Positions 9,682-20,624 of a DNA stretch of 64,000 bases are shown one piece after another. Position 1 is the first letter of the stretch; each line of letters begins with the position of its first letter. A model generated the notes under the pieces. It was not told the DNA's origin. It saw nothing but the letters and a program-made list of their open reading frames with translations, and did no database searches. Origin of the DNA: Agapetus fuscipes (taxonomy: Eukaryota > Arthropoda > Insecta > Trichoptera > Glossosomatidae); contig OX637332.1 of assembly GCA_951799405.1 (NCBI GenBank), positions 7,135,001 to 7,199,000 on the forward strand. Direction: 5' to 3'. Made by a program: the position numbers and the translations under genes.

Positions 9682-10096
9682 GAGTAATTTCATAAAAATA
9701 CTCTGTTCTGTCAATCCCCGTTTTTTGTAGTCCTTAAACTTCTATTCGTTTTTGTTGAGCTAAAACTTGAAGCTTTACACTCGCGATACATAATTCTTCT
9801 TGCATTAGCCGTGTCGTAAAATCAATGTGATGATGTGGACGCTGAGCGAGCTTCAACTCGTTGTGTTTCTTGTCGGATAAAGTTGCCGGCAAAGAAAGTG
9901 CAGCATCCCGCAGAGTGCGCGACTGCCGACTGTCTTTATACGGCTTGTTTTGTATGTGCCCGCAGTCTGTACTTACATACTTTGGTCCGAGTGCTTTTAA
10001 AAATCTTTTTGCATTGCGATCGGTTCTTCTGCAGCTCTGTGAAAATAAACACGAAACGAGGTGGGCCATAAAGGGATTGGGAATTTAAACACAAAC
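9682..10096. other. Unassigned, GC-richer patch
   Basis: 9830-9960 is richer in GC than its surroundings and open in several frames (plus 9835-10071, minus 9734-10069). No domain is recognised and frames overlap on both strands, so no gene is called. Confidence 0.3.
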
Positions 10097-10337
10097 GGGG
10101 CTATTCTTAAATATTTAAGTCGTCGGTTGAACCCACGCTTTGACAAACTAATGATGCATTTGTATAAAGAGCTATCAATCCAATATGGCCGCAAGTGAAC
10201 AGCTGATTTGTTTTCATATAAATATTACAAAACTCGGTGGGTAAGAATGACCGTGGTGATTAAACTTCCAGACCGGCCACCATTTTTTTGTCATAGCGTG
10301 GGCTCAACTGACGACTAAAATGTCTAAGAATAACACC
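10097..10337. mobile_element. MITE, family also at 48831-49070
   Basis: Ends GGGGCTATTCTTAAATATTT and the complement of TATTCTTAGACATTTTAGTC form about 45-bp inverted repeats that include GTTGA(A/G)CCCACGCT. About 85% similar by eye to 48831-49070 along the whole length, including GATGGCCGCAAGTGA and CAGCTGATTTGT. Non-coding. Confidence 0.75.
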
Positions 10338-10391
10338 GAAAGAAAATAGTTTTACTGAAGGCTGAATTTTTTTTTTTTTAATCTTGTACGC

Positions 10392-10560
10392 AATTTTTTC
10401 CGGTCCATGCTTCTTTCTTGTCCTGTCGTACTTCTTTCATTTCATCCAGAGTCATAATAAAAGGAAAGCTTGTATGAAAAAGTGTATGACTCTGGATGAA
10501 ATGAAAGAAGTATGCATGGACCGAAAAAAATGGCGGTTGGTCTGTAATGCTGGCGTTAAG
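10392..10560. pseudogene. Inverted duplication of a reverse transcriptase tail
   Basis: The right arm (10470-10560, +) encodes KACMKK, MTLDEMKEV and RKKW, the terminal part of the LINE-1-type reverse transcriptase. The left arm (10392-10457) is its reverse complement (TTTCATCCAGAGTCATAA). The two arms form a hairpin with a spacer under 30 bp. Downstream GGCTGAGGCTT matches the start of LINE-1 3' sequence at 16675. Confidence 0.6.
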
Positions 10561-10665
10561 GGCTGAGGCTTTGAAAAAATATTTTTCACTTTTTTATAGA
10601 ATATGTTTTGTAGGTTTTCATTTTTACTGTTTAAGTGTTTAGTATTTGTTTGTTTTATACACTTA

Positions 10666-11519
10666 CCCCTGTATTCACGATCAAAACTGGCACTAACTTA
10701 AGGGCAAACTAGCGCTTAGATTGGGAAAATTCATTTCAAGAACAATACTTAAGGCGTGTTATAAAGCTAAATCTGCCGTTTTTGTTTCTTACACTTTATG
10801 GTCTTAGCAAAATAGTTACAGTAATGAAAAAAATCAAGCATGTTTATTTTTTTTTGTATCTTAATTATAAAGCTTAAACAAAATATATAACTTAAGAATT
10901 GCCACCACAAAAAAATATTTAAAAAAAACGCGTTTTTTTTACATTTTTAGCTTTTTTTTCGTGTGTGCTGTATTTTGGATTTTTTTTTGCTTTTTACTTA
11001 CAGAACTATACATTGTTTAGGTTCGATACTTAACATTTTTTCAATAATGTCAATAGTTTTTGAGTAAATATGGAAAAACTGAAACTACTAAATGAATTAA
11101 ATTTTAATTAAATCAAAGAACACAGTTTTTCCATATTTACTCAAAAACTATTGACATTATTGAAAAAATGTTAAGTATTGAACCTAAACAATGTATAGTT
11201 CTGTAAGTAAAAAGCAAAAAAAAAAATCCAAAATACAGCACACACGAAAAAAAAGCTAAAAATGTAAAATAAACGCGTTTTTTTAAATATTTTTTTGTGG
11301 TGCCAATTCTTAAGTTCTATATTTTGTTTAAGCTTTATAATTAAGATACAAAAAAAAATAAACATGCTTGATTTTTTTCATTACTGTAACTATTTTGCTA
11401 AGACCATAAAGTGTAAGAAACAAAAATGGCAGAAACAAAACGCTCCAGAATGTCGACCCTTGAGTTAGTGTAGCGCTTCAGTTGGGCACTTATATCAGTT
11501 TTGATCGTGAATACGGGGG
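10666..11519. mobile_element. Large foldback DNA element, TTA duplication
   Basis: Terminal CCCCTGTATTCACGATCAAA and its complement bound an 854-bp element. The inner arms of about 300 bp (10773-11068 and 11117-11430) are almost perfect reverse complements around an A+T-rich 45-bp centre. TTA flanks both ends (10663-10665, 11520-11522), fitting the TWA duplication of PIF/Harbinger elements. No transposase. It could extrude a very long hairpin. Confidence 0.75.
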
Positions 11520-11544
11520 TTAAATGTAATTAATTGTTTGTATG

Positions 11545-11706
11545 CCTTGACTTTTAGGTTGGTATGAGGCTGACCACCCATACTGTAAAAAATGGTTCAA
11601 TTTGCCAATGTCACCCCTGTTTCAGTGAAGGTCGGCAAGAGTTGCAGGGCTTATGTTCAATTGAGATTCGGTTTTTAAAATTGTAGGTCCACATGCGGCA
11701 CGCGTT
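11545..11706 (+). repeat. R element, 3' truncated
   Basis: Starts at TGCCTTGACTTTTAGGTTGG and continues to CCACATGCGGCACGCG, then stops without a tail. Confidence 0.75.
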
Positions 11707-12194
11707 GCAAATTAAAAATAAAAACCCCGTTCATTACAATTTTTCATCTTTCATCATTTTAATTTTTAATTTAATCGAAATTTCTTGAAAATGTTTGAAA
11801 ATGACCAAAATTCAATTTTAAATACAAAAAAATGCCAATATTTCCTCTATTCAGAGTAAACACGTTAATTTTAAGTTTCCAGATACCACAGTCAATTTAA
11901 ATTTCAAATAGAAAATTATCCGTAAAACTAAAAACGGTTTTGCTTTGTTGTTCTATAAAATTATTTATTTCGCCAAAATAATTTTAATGGAGGCTTTGGG
12001 CGTTGCTTAGAATACAGTGTGCGAGAGTTGTTAATGCGCGCCTTTGTCAAACTATTAAAAACTGTAATTTAATATTATTCGTTTGCTGAGCGTACATTTT
12101 GAGTGAACGCGGGTTCCCAGGGAAAGCAACGCAAAACATGCGTTAATTTACTAGTACCTGCATCACACGGTGGGCAAGAGAACTCTGCCAATCT
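11707..12194. other. Unassigned A+T-rich sequence
   Basis: No recognised family or gene. Confidence 0.3.
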
Positions 12195-12690
12195 ATACCT
12201 AATCCAAGTTGCAAAGATGTATCAACATTCAAGATTCATGATATTTTGTATTGTTTGTGTATTAACACTGTGAAAATTTATATTCAATAATTTATTAAGT
12301 TTAAAGGATTTAAATCAAACACTGTTTTATATTTTCACTTTTACAATTATTTTATTCTTTAATTTTACTAACGTTTTCGATCGTCAGGTATCAGGTTACA
12401 CACTTGACGATGATCTAAGATCGAAAACGTCAGTAAAATTGAAGAATAAATAATTGTAAAAGTGAAAATATATAACAGTGTTTGATTTAAATGCTTAAAC
12501 TAAATAAATTATTCAAGATTCATATGAAATGTAAGTTTTATGCTTACACGTCATGACGCATGTAAATTTACAACATATAATCTCAAATGAACATTAGTCC
12601 TGCAACTCTGGCTACCTTCCCTGAAAAGGGGGTGACATTGGCAAAGCACACATTTTTTACAGTATGAGTGGTCAGCCCCATGACAATTTC
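12195..12690 (-). repeat. R element split by a PLE palindrome
   Basis: R tail side at 12195-12239 (CCAAGTTGCAAAGATGT) and body at 12524-12690 (CTCAAATGAACAT through TACAGTATGAGTGGTCAGCC). The gap is the 271-bp insertion plus its 13-bp duplication. Confidence 0.75.
12240..12510. mobile_element. Palindromic Penelope-like mini-element, 13-bp target duplication
   Basis: ATTCAAGATTCAT flanks both sides (12227-12239, 12511-12523) inside an R element. The insert is a near-palindrome: AATCAAACACTGTT, TTTTCACTTTTACAATTATTT and GTTTTCGATCGTCA in the left arm have complements in the right arm. The left terminus is the complement of the PLE 3' end at 38049-38086 (GTGTATTAACACTGTGAAAA). The core on the plus strand reads TTGACGA-T-GATC-taa-GATC-GAAAAC, hammerhead-like. 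No coding sequence, so it must be mobilised in trans if at all. Confidence 0.7.
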
Positions 12691-12694
12691 ATAT

Positions 12695-13111
12695 GTAAAA
12701 GCTATGTTATGTACATAAGCTACACAAATAGGACAATTTTTTGCGGTGTTGTGATGGAAGGGGTTGCATATGAAATGTGGAAAACACTTAGTTTTACAGG
12801 TTAAGGTGGTAAGTATTACGCCAACCGCTTCAGATGTCGTAGCGGTTTCACAGCTTCAAAGGAGGTTATTTCTCATTTATTGTGAAGGTGGATTAAACTT
12901 TCTCAGTATTCCATTTCTAAACAAGAAATTATTTCTGATACCTTCGGTAGGGACCAAACTCTAGTTCCCGACATGAAATGTAAGAAAAGTAATTTAATTA
13001 GATTTTTCTATTTTAGTTGGTATGTGGCTGACAACTAAACAAAATATTTCACTTACTTTGATTAATACGAAACTCCTAAAAAAAGTGAAGATGTTTCGGA
13101 TGCCTGATAAT
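12695..13111. other. Unassigned sequence
   Basis: No recognised family; the 12764-12964 frame is not convincing. Confidence 0.3.
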
Positions 13112-13316
13112 GGTCTATCTAATATCATTTAAGATTTATATTAAATGCATTCCCACAAGCAGACATGTATAATTTCGCGCTAACACATGCCGCATGTGGA
13201 CCTACAATATAAAAACCCAATCTCAAATGAACATAAGCCCTGCAACTCTTGCCGTCCTTCCCTGAAATAGGGGTGACATTTGCAAAGCGAACCATTTTTT
13301 ACAGTATGGGTGAAAA
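13112..13316 (-). repeat. R element, tail lost
   Basis: From CATTTAAGATTTATATTAAA to TTTACAGTATGGGTG, with a normal hairpin and no tail. Confidence 0.75.
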
Positions 13317-13349
13317 AATATTTTAATTATAACTGTTTGTAAAATTAAT

Positions 13350-13395
13350 TATGAATTTTCACAGTCTGAATACAAAAACCTTTAAATATTCAAAC
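13350..13395 (+). repeat. Penelope-like 3' terminus fragment
   Basis: ATTATGAATTTTCACAGTCT and ATACAAAAAC resemble the PLE terminus at 38049-38086. It directly abuts the preceding R copy. Confidence 0.4.
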
Positions 13396-13399
13396 CGTT

Positions 13400-13894
13400 G
13401 TATTTTATTTATCAATTGTGTAAGAATTAATTGATTGAGGCATCTATTTATTTATTTGTAACACAAATATCGGGTACACGGTGTATCAGAGGTACCGGTC
13501 TCACCAATTAGCAGCCCCTCTGTCGGTTCCATCCCTCCCCTTCACTCGTCACCCCCTTTCCCTTGTTTACTTCTTTGTAATTAATTAGTCAAAACAAGGA
13601 GGTTTGCTAGGTGGTATTGTTGGAATTATTTTCGCCAGCGATTGCTGAATATTTCGCGATGTGAATAATTCTACGCCACACGGGCGTACTACACTACGGC
13701 CGTCAATAAACTACCACACTCTGTGATGAAAATATCAAACACATATTTCCTTTGTAATGTGCCTAATACTTTATATGTTGCTATAGTGTTGTGATACTTT
13801 ATTGAAAGCGACTTCGTGAAGCGTGTAGAGGAAATAGAAAGCGTAGTTGTTTACACCTGAAACTAATGTGAAAACTAATTATTTTGTGTTGCCT
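13400..13894. other. Unassigned; GC-rich patch at 13490-13560
   Basis: C-rich stretch with CCCCTCTGTC and CCCCCTTTCCC; no coding signal recognised. Confidence 0.3.
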
Positions 13895-14285
13895 GTAACT
13901 GTAACTGTAACTCTGTCGCGATTCCACTAGGGGTGGCCAGAACCTCTGCAAAGCTTCCTACATTTCTTTCTATCCTTACATACAACCTCTTTCAATGCAT
14001 TCATATCCATCACCTTTTTCATGCGTTTTCTTCTTTTGCGCTCGCTTTGTATATCCCATGATTTTGCAATCTCCTCAATCTGATCACTCCATACATTTCT
14101 AGGTCGTCCCTTACCTCTTTTTCCTTTCACACTACCTCAGTATACATACTTTGTCAGTCTATCATCATTCATTCTTTCCACATGCCCAAACCATCTCATC
14201 ACATTCTTTTGTACCTTAAAACTTTCACATCCTCTTTTAAATTATATTCTTTCTTTACCCATTCATTCCTAACTCTGCCCCTCCT
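13895..14285 (-). pseudogene. LINE-2 reverse transcriptase tail
   Basis: On the minus strand: MRWFGHVE-like region (about 14200), KGKRGKGRPRNVW, IAKSWDIQSERKRRK, CKDRKKC and the terminal GSGHP followed by a stop near 13927. It is followed by a (GTTACA)n tail at 13895-13915. Frameshifts separate the upstream part. Defines LINE-2 together with 51700-52330. Confidence 0.75.
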
Positions 14286-14349
14286 GTATATCTAAAATAT
14301 ATTTAATTAAATGAATTTGCTAGTAACTTGAAAAAAATAAGAAAATTCA

Positions 14350-14425
14350 CTCTGGTTGACCTTCCCTAAAACAGGGGTGACATCGGCAAAGTGAACCATT
14401 ATTTACAGCATGGGGTAAGACAACC
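14350..14425 (-). repeat. R element, 5' fragment
   Basis: GACCTTCCCTAAAACAGGGG to TACAGCATGGGGT only. Confidence 0.6.
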
Positions 14426-14974
14426 TTTTAATTCAGAAACCCACTTTTTAGTCAAGGTTCATTGCAAGATAGGAAACAAAATTATCGCAAGTTCTTTTTA
14501 ATACACACTTACAAGTACGTGAGAACAACAATTTAGATTTTATATTTCAATATTCCGCCTCCTGAAACGAGAAAACTGAAACGGAGGTCTCGACAACTGG
14601 CGTAACGAAAATGTGTATTAATTTGTATAACAGCTGTATCAAGCATAGTAACCTTTTAGTATAATTCGTGTTCGGTCCTCCCCGCGCCCGCCCAAACGAA
14701 GTTAAAACGATACACATCCCATTCAATTAGGGCGCAATGTCTTGTATTCCGTGTTTCATTTTAATTCCATTTAAGGAAAAATATATTTCTTTCCTCCGCC
14801 AGCTCACCATGGTCTATGTGTTAGTTTAATATAATGGCGAGTATAAAATAATGTGACTACACTTTCATATCTCTTTGCGACCTAACTAAGAAAAAGTAGC
14901 TACGATATCAAAAATGTTTTTTTTTTTTCATTTAAGAGTTAAAAAAATGTTTTTTTTAAATTTTAAACAGGAAT
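14426..14974. other. Unassigned; GC-rich patch
   Basis: 14640-14760 has several CpGs (TCCCCGCGCCCGCCC) in an A+T-rich setting. No gene recognised; possibly conserved non-coding sequence. Confidence 0.3.
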
Positions 14975-15110
14975 ATCTTTTGTCACCCCCGATTCAGGAA
15001 AGCGCGGCTAGATTTGCAAGGTTTATGTTTATTTGAGAACGAGGATTGGAAAAAGTGAACCGATTTTTACTGTACGGGTGGACAGTCTCAATCCGAGCTT
15101 TCAGCCAAGG
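14975..15110. repeat. Scrambled R fragments
   Basis: CACCCCCGATTCAGGAAAGC and GTTTATTTGAGAACG are plus-orientation R. The following AAAAGTGAACCGATTTTTAC with GGTGGACAGTCTCA is minus-orientation R. A rearranged junction of two copies. Confidence 0.45.
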
Positions 15111-15114
15111 AACA

Positions 15115-15366
15115 AATCTAAATCTAAATCTAAGTTGTAAAGATATGTTATTTAAGATTCATACTAAACGCATTCCCACAAGCAGACATGTATAAGTTCG
15201 CGCTAACACATGCCGCATGTGGACCTACAAAATAAAAACCCAATCTCAAATGAACGCAAGCCTTGCAACTCTTGCCGACTTTCCCTGAAACAGATGTGAC
15301 ATTGGTAAAGTGAACCATTTTTTACAGTATGGGTGGTCAGCCTTATACCAACCTATAAGTTAAGGA
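15115..15366 (-). repeat. R element, full length
   Basis: (ATCTAA)n tail complement at 15115, ACCAACCTATAAGTTAAGGA at the other end. Confidence 0.85.
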
Positions 15367-16074
15367 GTTACAGTAAGTACAGTGCCAATGAAAGCTTACT
15401 AAAAATGTGAATTGACTAGTTTAAAACCAAAGACGGCAATTAAGGATTTAAGAATAATATAAATACGTGAAAATGACTTTTTTTTTTTTTTTTCTTACAT
15501 TTATTTTCTTTTCTAAATAAAATCTTGATTGCAGGCTTTGATTCTAAACAACTTAATTTTAAGCCCGAAATGTTATATCTCAAAACGATACACAGTTAAT
15601 AAAAAAAAAACAAGAAACATTTTTCTATGAGTGCATTTTCGTTTACAAGTTTGTTTCACAACTACCACAGTATCTCACCGACAACGGCGAAAAAACGAGC
15701 TCGCCTTTTTTTTTCAAATTTTTAAACGGTTATTCTAATTTCAAAATTATCTCTGTTTTTCTCCCGCCTGTTCTTTTCGCGCTCTTTTCCTCGCGCCCTC
15801 GCCCCCCCTTTGCCAATTACGCGCACAGACGCAAACAGGCTATGAAACATAATTTAGCAATTCTTTTGAATTGAAACACTTTCGTCTGGGTCGATGATGC
15901 ATCTAATAAAGTCTTACTTTTCCCCAGCGAGGCGAGCCACCGCTGCACACTTGTAAAAAGAAAATGAGAAATTTAAAAGAACAAACACCCGTACTGTGTG
16001 TGAACATGTTCCTGACTGACTGAACTCTCGGTTTGGGTTTCAAACGAAGCTATGGAGTTGTATAATATAAATAT
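15367..16074. other. Unassigned; includes GC-rich 15660-15960
   Basis: Poly-T and A-rich tracts, then a moderately GC-rich segment (CGCGCTCTTTTCCTCGCGCCC). No open frame or known element. Confidence 0.3.
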
Positions 16075-16119
16075 AATCTATAATAATATATAATATAATA
16101 ATAAATAATATAATAATAT

Positions 16120-16492
16120 AATCTAAGTTGCAAGGATATATTCATTTAAAGCTCTCAGATGTAAGCCCACAAACCAACAAGTGTAGTTCGCGCTTACAAA
16201 TGCTGAATGTGTACTTACAAATAAAATCCAAACCTCAAATGAACATAAGCCCCACAACTTTTGCCGACCTTCCCTGAAACAGGGGTAACATTGGCAAAGT
16301 GAACCATTTTTTACAGTATGGGTGGTCAGCCTCATACCAACCTATAAGTCAAGGAATATGAATAAAAAATAACATTTAAATATATAAAAGAACAAAACCT
16401 TACAAAGAAATCTATACAAAAAAAGTCAGAAATTTCCTATGCAAAAAATGTAGCAAATTAATACACCAACATTAGAAATCACCATTGCAGAT
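16120..16492 (-). mobile_element. LINE-1 3' end, 5' truncated (R plus UTR)
   Basis: R at 16120-16355 plus 137 bp of the UTR found at 5033-5165, nearly identical (TCTATACAAAAAAAGTCA, CAAAAAATG). It stops just before the position where reverse transcriptase coding would begin, as expected of 5'-truncated insertion. The (TAATA)n array at 16065-16120 is the expanded tail. Confidence 0.75.
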
Positions 16493-16664
16493 GACCACAG
16501 AGATGTGACAAAAAAAAACATGAAAAATTGCGACGCATGCCGGTCGGGCTGGTATGATACAAACCTGCACGGCTTTTAAAGAGAATGTATGAATGTAGAT
16601 GACAGTTAAGTGAGAGCATTGTTGTTATGCTAGAATCTACAAACTGATTTAAACTAAACTTGGC
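16493..16664. other. Unassigned
   Basis: No family recognised. Confidence 0.25.
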
Positions 16665-17045
16665 GTTTAAGGCTGAGGCTTAATATGCTTAGTAGCTTTT
16701 TAATTTTTTATTGTTTAATTGTTTAGTATTTTTTTTTTTTTGTACTCAAATGTAGTTAATTGCTTGTATTCCTCTACTTATAGGTTGGTATGAGGCTGAC
16801 CACCCATACTGTAAAAATGGTTCAATTTGCCAATGTCACCCATGTTTCAGGGAAGGTCGGCAAGAGTTCCAGGGCTTATGTCCATTTGAGAATTGGGTTT
16901 TTTGTACTGTAGGTCTACATGCGGCATGTGTGAGCGCAAAATTATGCGTGTCTGCTTGTGGGAATGCATTTAATAAGAATCTCAAATGAAACATATCCTT
17001 GCAGCTTAGATTCAGATTTAGATTTTATTTAGATTTGGTTGAAAT
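16665..17045 (+). mobile_element. LINE-1-like 3' end (UTR plus R)
   Basis: GGCGTTTAAGGCTGAGGCTT matches the sequence following the reverse transcriptase tail at 10551. T-rich UTR follows, then a complete R from 16775 (TATAGGTTGGTATGAGG) to a CTTAGATTCAGATTTAGATT tail. Confidence 0.65.
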
Positions 17046-17892
17046 ATAAATGTGACGTTGTACAAGATGGTGGGGCTACTTCCGATTTTCACCACGTTCA
17101 GTTTTAGCCCTCAAGATATTTTAAATTAATTTTAGGCTTGTACGATGTACCTGTGGCTTCAAATACTAGGTATGTTTTTTAAAGTCTAGACCATTTTTAT
17201 CTTTTGCCTTTTGCTAATGTTTCATTGTAAATCTAGGTGTAATTTTTCTAGGGCTTTGTGAACGTCTATAAAAGAAAAAAGGATACACCACTTTCGATCC
17301 TGGAACATTGTTTATTTGATTGACGTGGATCCCAGTTTCCAGAATTGTAAAGGTTTTTTATCATTTTTACAGTTGCTATGACAACCTGTGACATAGAGCC
17401 GCCTGGGAAAATACGGGATGCCACGACTATGTTGTATTCAGCTTTAGTTTCGCTGAACAATGATTTGCGAATTATTTATGGTTTTGTTTTGGCCGCAACG
17501 TAACTTTGTACGTCCGTTTTGTAGTTCAAAATTCCGTCAATGAATGAAACTATAACGAGAAATTTTACACACAAAATACTAGTGCAGTTTGTTATTAATT
17601 TAAAATTTTGATTTCAAATAAAAGTATCGCACTTAAATTTGATTTGTTTGAAAGATGATTTTTGAAATTATTTTTAGATTGGTTCTTGCATTTACATACT
17701 TTGGTTGATACATCAAAATATCAAGAAACAATAATATTCTCGTTCATATTTTATTTATGCTACCGTAAACCCATTTTTATATAAAATAAATTTGATAATA
17801 TTCTGATGGGCTTATTTCTTGTGAAGGCTCAGTAAACATAACCGGCATTTTGATTTTGGGTTTGAAGTAAACATCTATTCGAAAAATTATTT
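17046..17892. other. Unassigned A+T-rich sequence
   Basis: No repeat landmarks, no convincing open frame (17266-17460 on the minus strand has no recognised domain). Confidence 0.3.
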
Positions 17893-17975
17893 CGGATACC
17901 CTCAGAGGGGATTGAATCCTATCCTTCTGGTGTTGTACACAAGTGCTTTACCAACTGAACTGTTGAATATGCAAA
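17893..17975 (-). repeat. SINE-S head fragment (tRNA-like)
   Basis: On the minus strand CAGTTCAGTTGGTAAAGCAC and AGGATTCAATCCC form A-box and B-box-like segments of a tRNA-like head. The body is absent. Confidence 0.5.
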
Positions 17976-18000
17976 ACCAACCTCTTTCAGATTTATATGG

Positions 18001-18560
18001 GGCGGTCCGTAGTCCAGTGGCAACACTTCACACTCGTAAATGGAAGGTTGTGGATTCGCATCCCGGCGAAGAACAAAAATATATCATTTATATCTCCAAA
18101 TGCGCTCTTCGTTGGATTGAAAAATGCATAAACCTTTACCAAAGACCGGTCACTGAAGGGTCCATCCAACCTTACAACAACTGGGTCTTGCTTGAGAATT
18201 GGCGCTTTCTACAGCGAGGACCAAGCTCGCAGAGGGCTCTTGATGATGATGAGTTTATGATTTTTTTATAGCGCCGTTTCGTGATGTAGTCACTCCAAGG
18301 GCGCTTTGCTTGTGCAAATGATGCCAAAAATATGGTTGTCTTCAGTGCTTTCCAGAACTTTCCATGGTCCTCTAGCCCTTTCACATAATATGGCAGGTGG
18401 TTCCAGGCCAGATAACCAGCAACTGCAAATGCACGCTCTCCAAACATTGTGTTAACTCTTCATATCGGTTCTTCAATCTTTGATTTGGTTCCAGTTTCAG
18501 CCGAGCGCAGTGTTAGTCTTGAGGTGTGATACACACAAAAACAGCGCTCACCAAAAAAAT
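18001..18560 (+). repeat. SINE-T interrupted by a CR1/L2-like LINE
   Basis: Head GGTCCGTAGTCCAGTGGCAA, B box GGATTCGCATCCCGG, body to GAGGGCTCTTGA at about 18243. It resumes at about 18506 with TCTTGAGGTGTGATAC and AACAGCGCTCACC. Removing 18244-18505 restores the family sequence. Confidence 0.8.
18244..18505 (-). mobile_element. CR1/L2-like LINE 3' end inserted in SINE-T
   Basis: The minus strand encodes FGERAFAVAGYLAWNHLPYY (about 18447-18390) and LKTTIFLASFAQ, the conserved C-terminal tail of CR1/L2-type reverse transcriptases (pattern FG-R-F-VAGP-WN-LP). It ends in an ATC/GAT microsatellite tail at 18241-18255. TCTTGA borders both sides, a probable short target duplication. Same family as 58880-59190. 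Confidence 0.75.
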
Positions 18561-19229
18561 AACCCTGATATTATTATTATATTTTGGTTTCGGTTTTGAT
18601 TGTGCAACGTTTAGTTTTGTATGCATCACTAGCTTGTATGCATGTATGGAGTATAGAGTGTACATACTTTCACGAGGGTGTGAGTGGATTTTCTCTTTTA
18701 TGTAACAAGCAACACTCTGGTAATACTTCTCTCTTCGCCTTGCAGAGATTTCTTCTGAAAGGAAAATTTACAAAATCGCTGCCACTCTGTGTAAACTTTT
18801 CGTCAACTTAAAACAGAACCTGCGTCGCGCAGATAGTTTCCTTTGTCCTCGTAGACGTGTACGAGTACGTCTCACGATGCAAGAAGATAAACTAGAATTT
18901 AATAATGACCTTTGAATGTGTAAATCAAAAATATTTTAAATGAAATACAAGCGAAACGTCGTTTTTGAATATTTTTTAGTAATATTTTACGCAACTGGAT
19001 TTGTAAACATAGCATATACAAGAAAGATTCTATCACAAGCTTCAAAGATAAAGTATAAAAATAATATCTATAGAATCATTGAAGAAATATGAGTGTTCAA
19101 TTTTAAGTTATCTAAAATTAAATAACTTAAAATAGAACAAGTTGTCACTTTTAATTCTGGTTTATCAAATTTTATTGAAAAAAACGTTCTTTAGATTATA
19201 ATCAGTGCGGTATTTAATCTATAATTTAT
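18561..19229. other. Unassigned sequence
   Basis: The frame 18584-18811 shows no known domain. Nothing else recognised. Confidence 0.3.
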
Positions 19230-19665
19230 AAGCTTATCTGAAAAGATATGTTACATTTACATTACATAAGTTCACGTTTTAACATGCCGCATGAGAAAAG
19301 TATGGAGTGATCAGATTGTGGAGATTGTGAAAGAATGGGATATACAAAGTGAGCGTAAAAGAAGAAAATGCATGAAAAAGGTGATGGATATGAAAGAATT
19401 GAAAGAGGTATGTCAGGATAGGAAAAAATGGAGGCAACTCTGCAGGGGCTCTGGCCACCCCTAGCGGAATGGCGACAGAGTTACAGTACAGTTACAGTTA
19501 CAGTACAGATGTGAACTTACAATGTGAAACCCAATCTCAAATGAACATATGCCCTGCAACTCTTGCCGACCTTCCCTGAAACAGGGGTGACATTGGCAAA
19601 GTGAACCAAAAAAGTGAAAAAAAAATGTTGTTAGCCTCATATCAACTAATAAGTCAAGGAATAGT
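19230..19665 (-). repeat. R element split by LINE-2
   Basis: R tail side at 19230-19290 (AAAAGATATGTTACATTTA to AACATGCCGCATG), body from 19500 (GTGAACTTACAATGTGAAA) to ACTAATAAGTCAAGGAA at 19665. Confidence 0.7.
19291..19499 (+). pseudogene. LINE-2 reverse transcriptase tail
   Basis: Encodes KVWSDQIVEIVKEWDIQSER, KRRKCMKKVMDM, RKKWRQLC and the terminal GSGHP-stop (19463). Followed by the AC(A)GT-type tail TTACAGTACAGTTACAGTTA. Strongly 5' truncated; orientation opposite to the R copy it splits. Confidence 0.8.
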
Positions 19666-20624
19666 TGATAATTTCAAAATGGTCAGAATTTTGTTTAATA
19701 CTAGATTTATTTTTTCTTGTCTCACTGTGATTCATTCTGTTTCTATGTCATAGTAGTCACTATCATAGTGACTAATACTTTTGAAATGAAGATTTGAGTT
19801 GTTGTACAAAAAATGTATTTTATTTTCACTATAAAAAAATCTCATCAATCGTCTTTAGGGTTAATAATAACTAATAATCAATAAATAAAGATGGTATGTA
19901 ATTTTGATCGGTTTTCATGGATATTTACTGTCAATTTATAATGCATTACAGTGGAATGCGTTTGAATACCTTTTGGAAAACTGTTGATGTTACATCCATA
20001 TTCAACTGTGAGAAGGCAGAATGGTCGCATTATCATACGAAGTAAGATCTGGCCTTTCTTTAAGGCTGTATTCTATCTAGCAAATAGAAAGCAAAAAACT
20101 TTTTTCTTCATAATAATAAAAAAATAGTTGTATAAATCATGGATTTGTAAGGACACTCCATGGTATAAATCGTATAAAAACGTTTTACATTTTTAGATGG
20201 AAAATGAGGTTTTTAATCTCAAAAAAAACTTTATTTTTTAATTGGTAGGTTGTGAAAATTTAACAATCTAATGAAAGTATTTCCATTATGGAGAAATAAG
20301 ATATACAGAAAGAATGCAATGTGTAATTAATGTAATACGAAGAATTTACAATATCATTTTAATGTATGTAACTACATGTCTACTAAAACAAATAACATAT
20401 TGTTTAAGAACCTTCTATTTCAAGTTTTAGAAGCGGGTTAGAAATTTCATTTATTCGCAACGGCAAGAGAATGGCGATCTTCAAAAATAAATTCCAAGCA
20501 TATGGTTTTTCCTTAGAATGATGATAAAGACACGAAATGGTCGGCCATCAAGGAAGAAATGCGGATATCTCTATCAAAGAGATTACAATGGTAAAAACAT
20601 GTATAAATTGATAATATAAGATCT
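19666..20624. other. Unassigned A+T-rich sequence
   Basis: No recognised repeat or gene. Confidence 0.3.
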
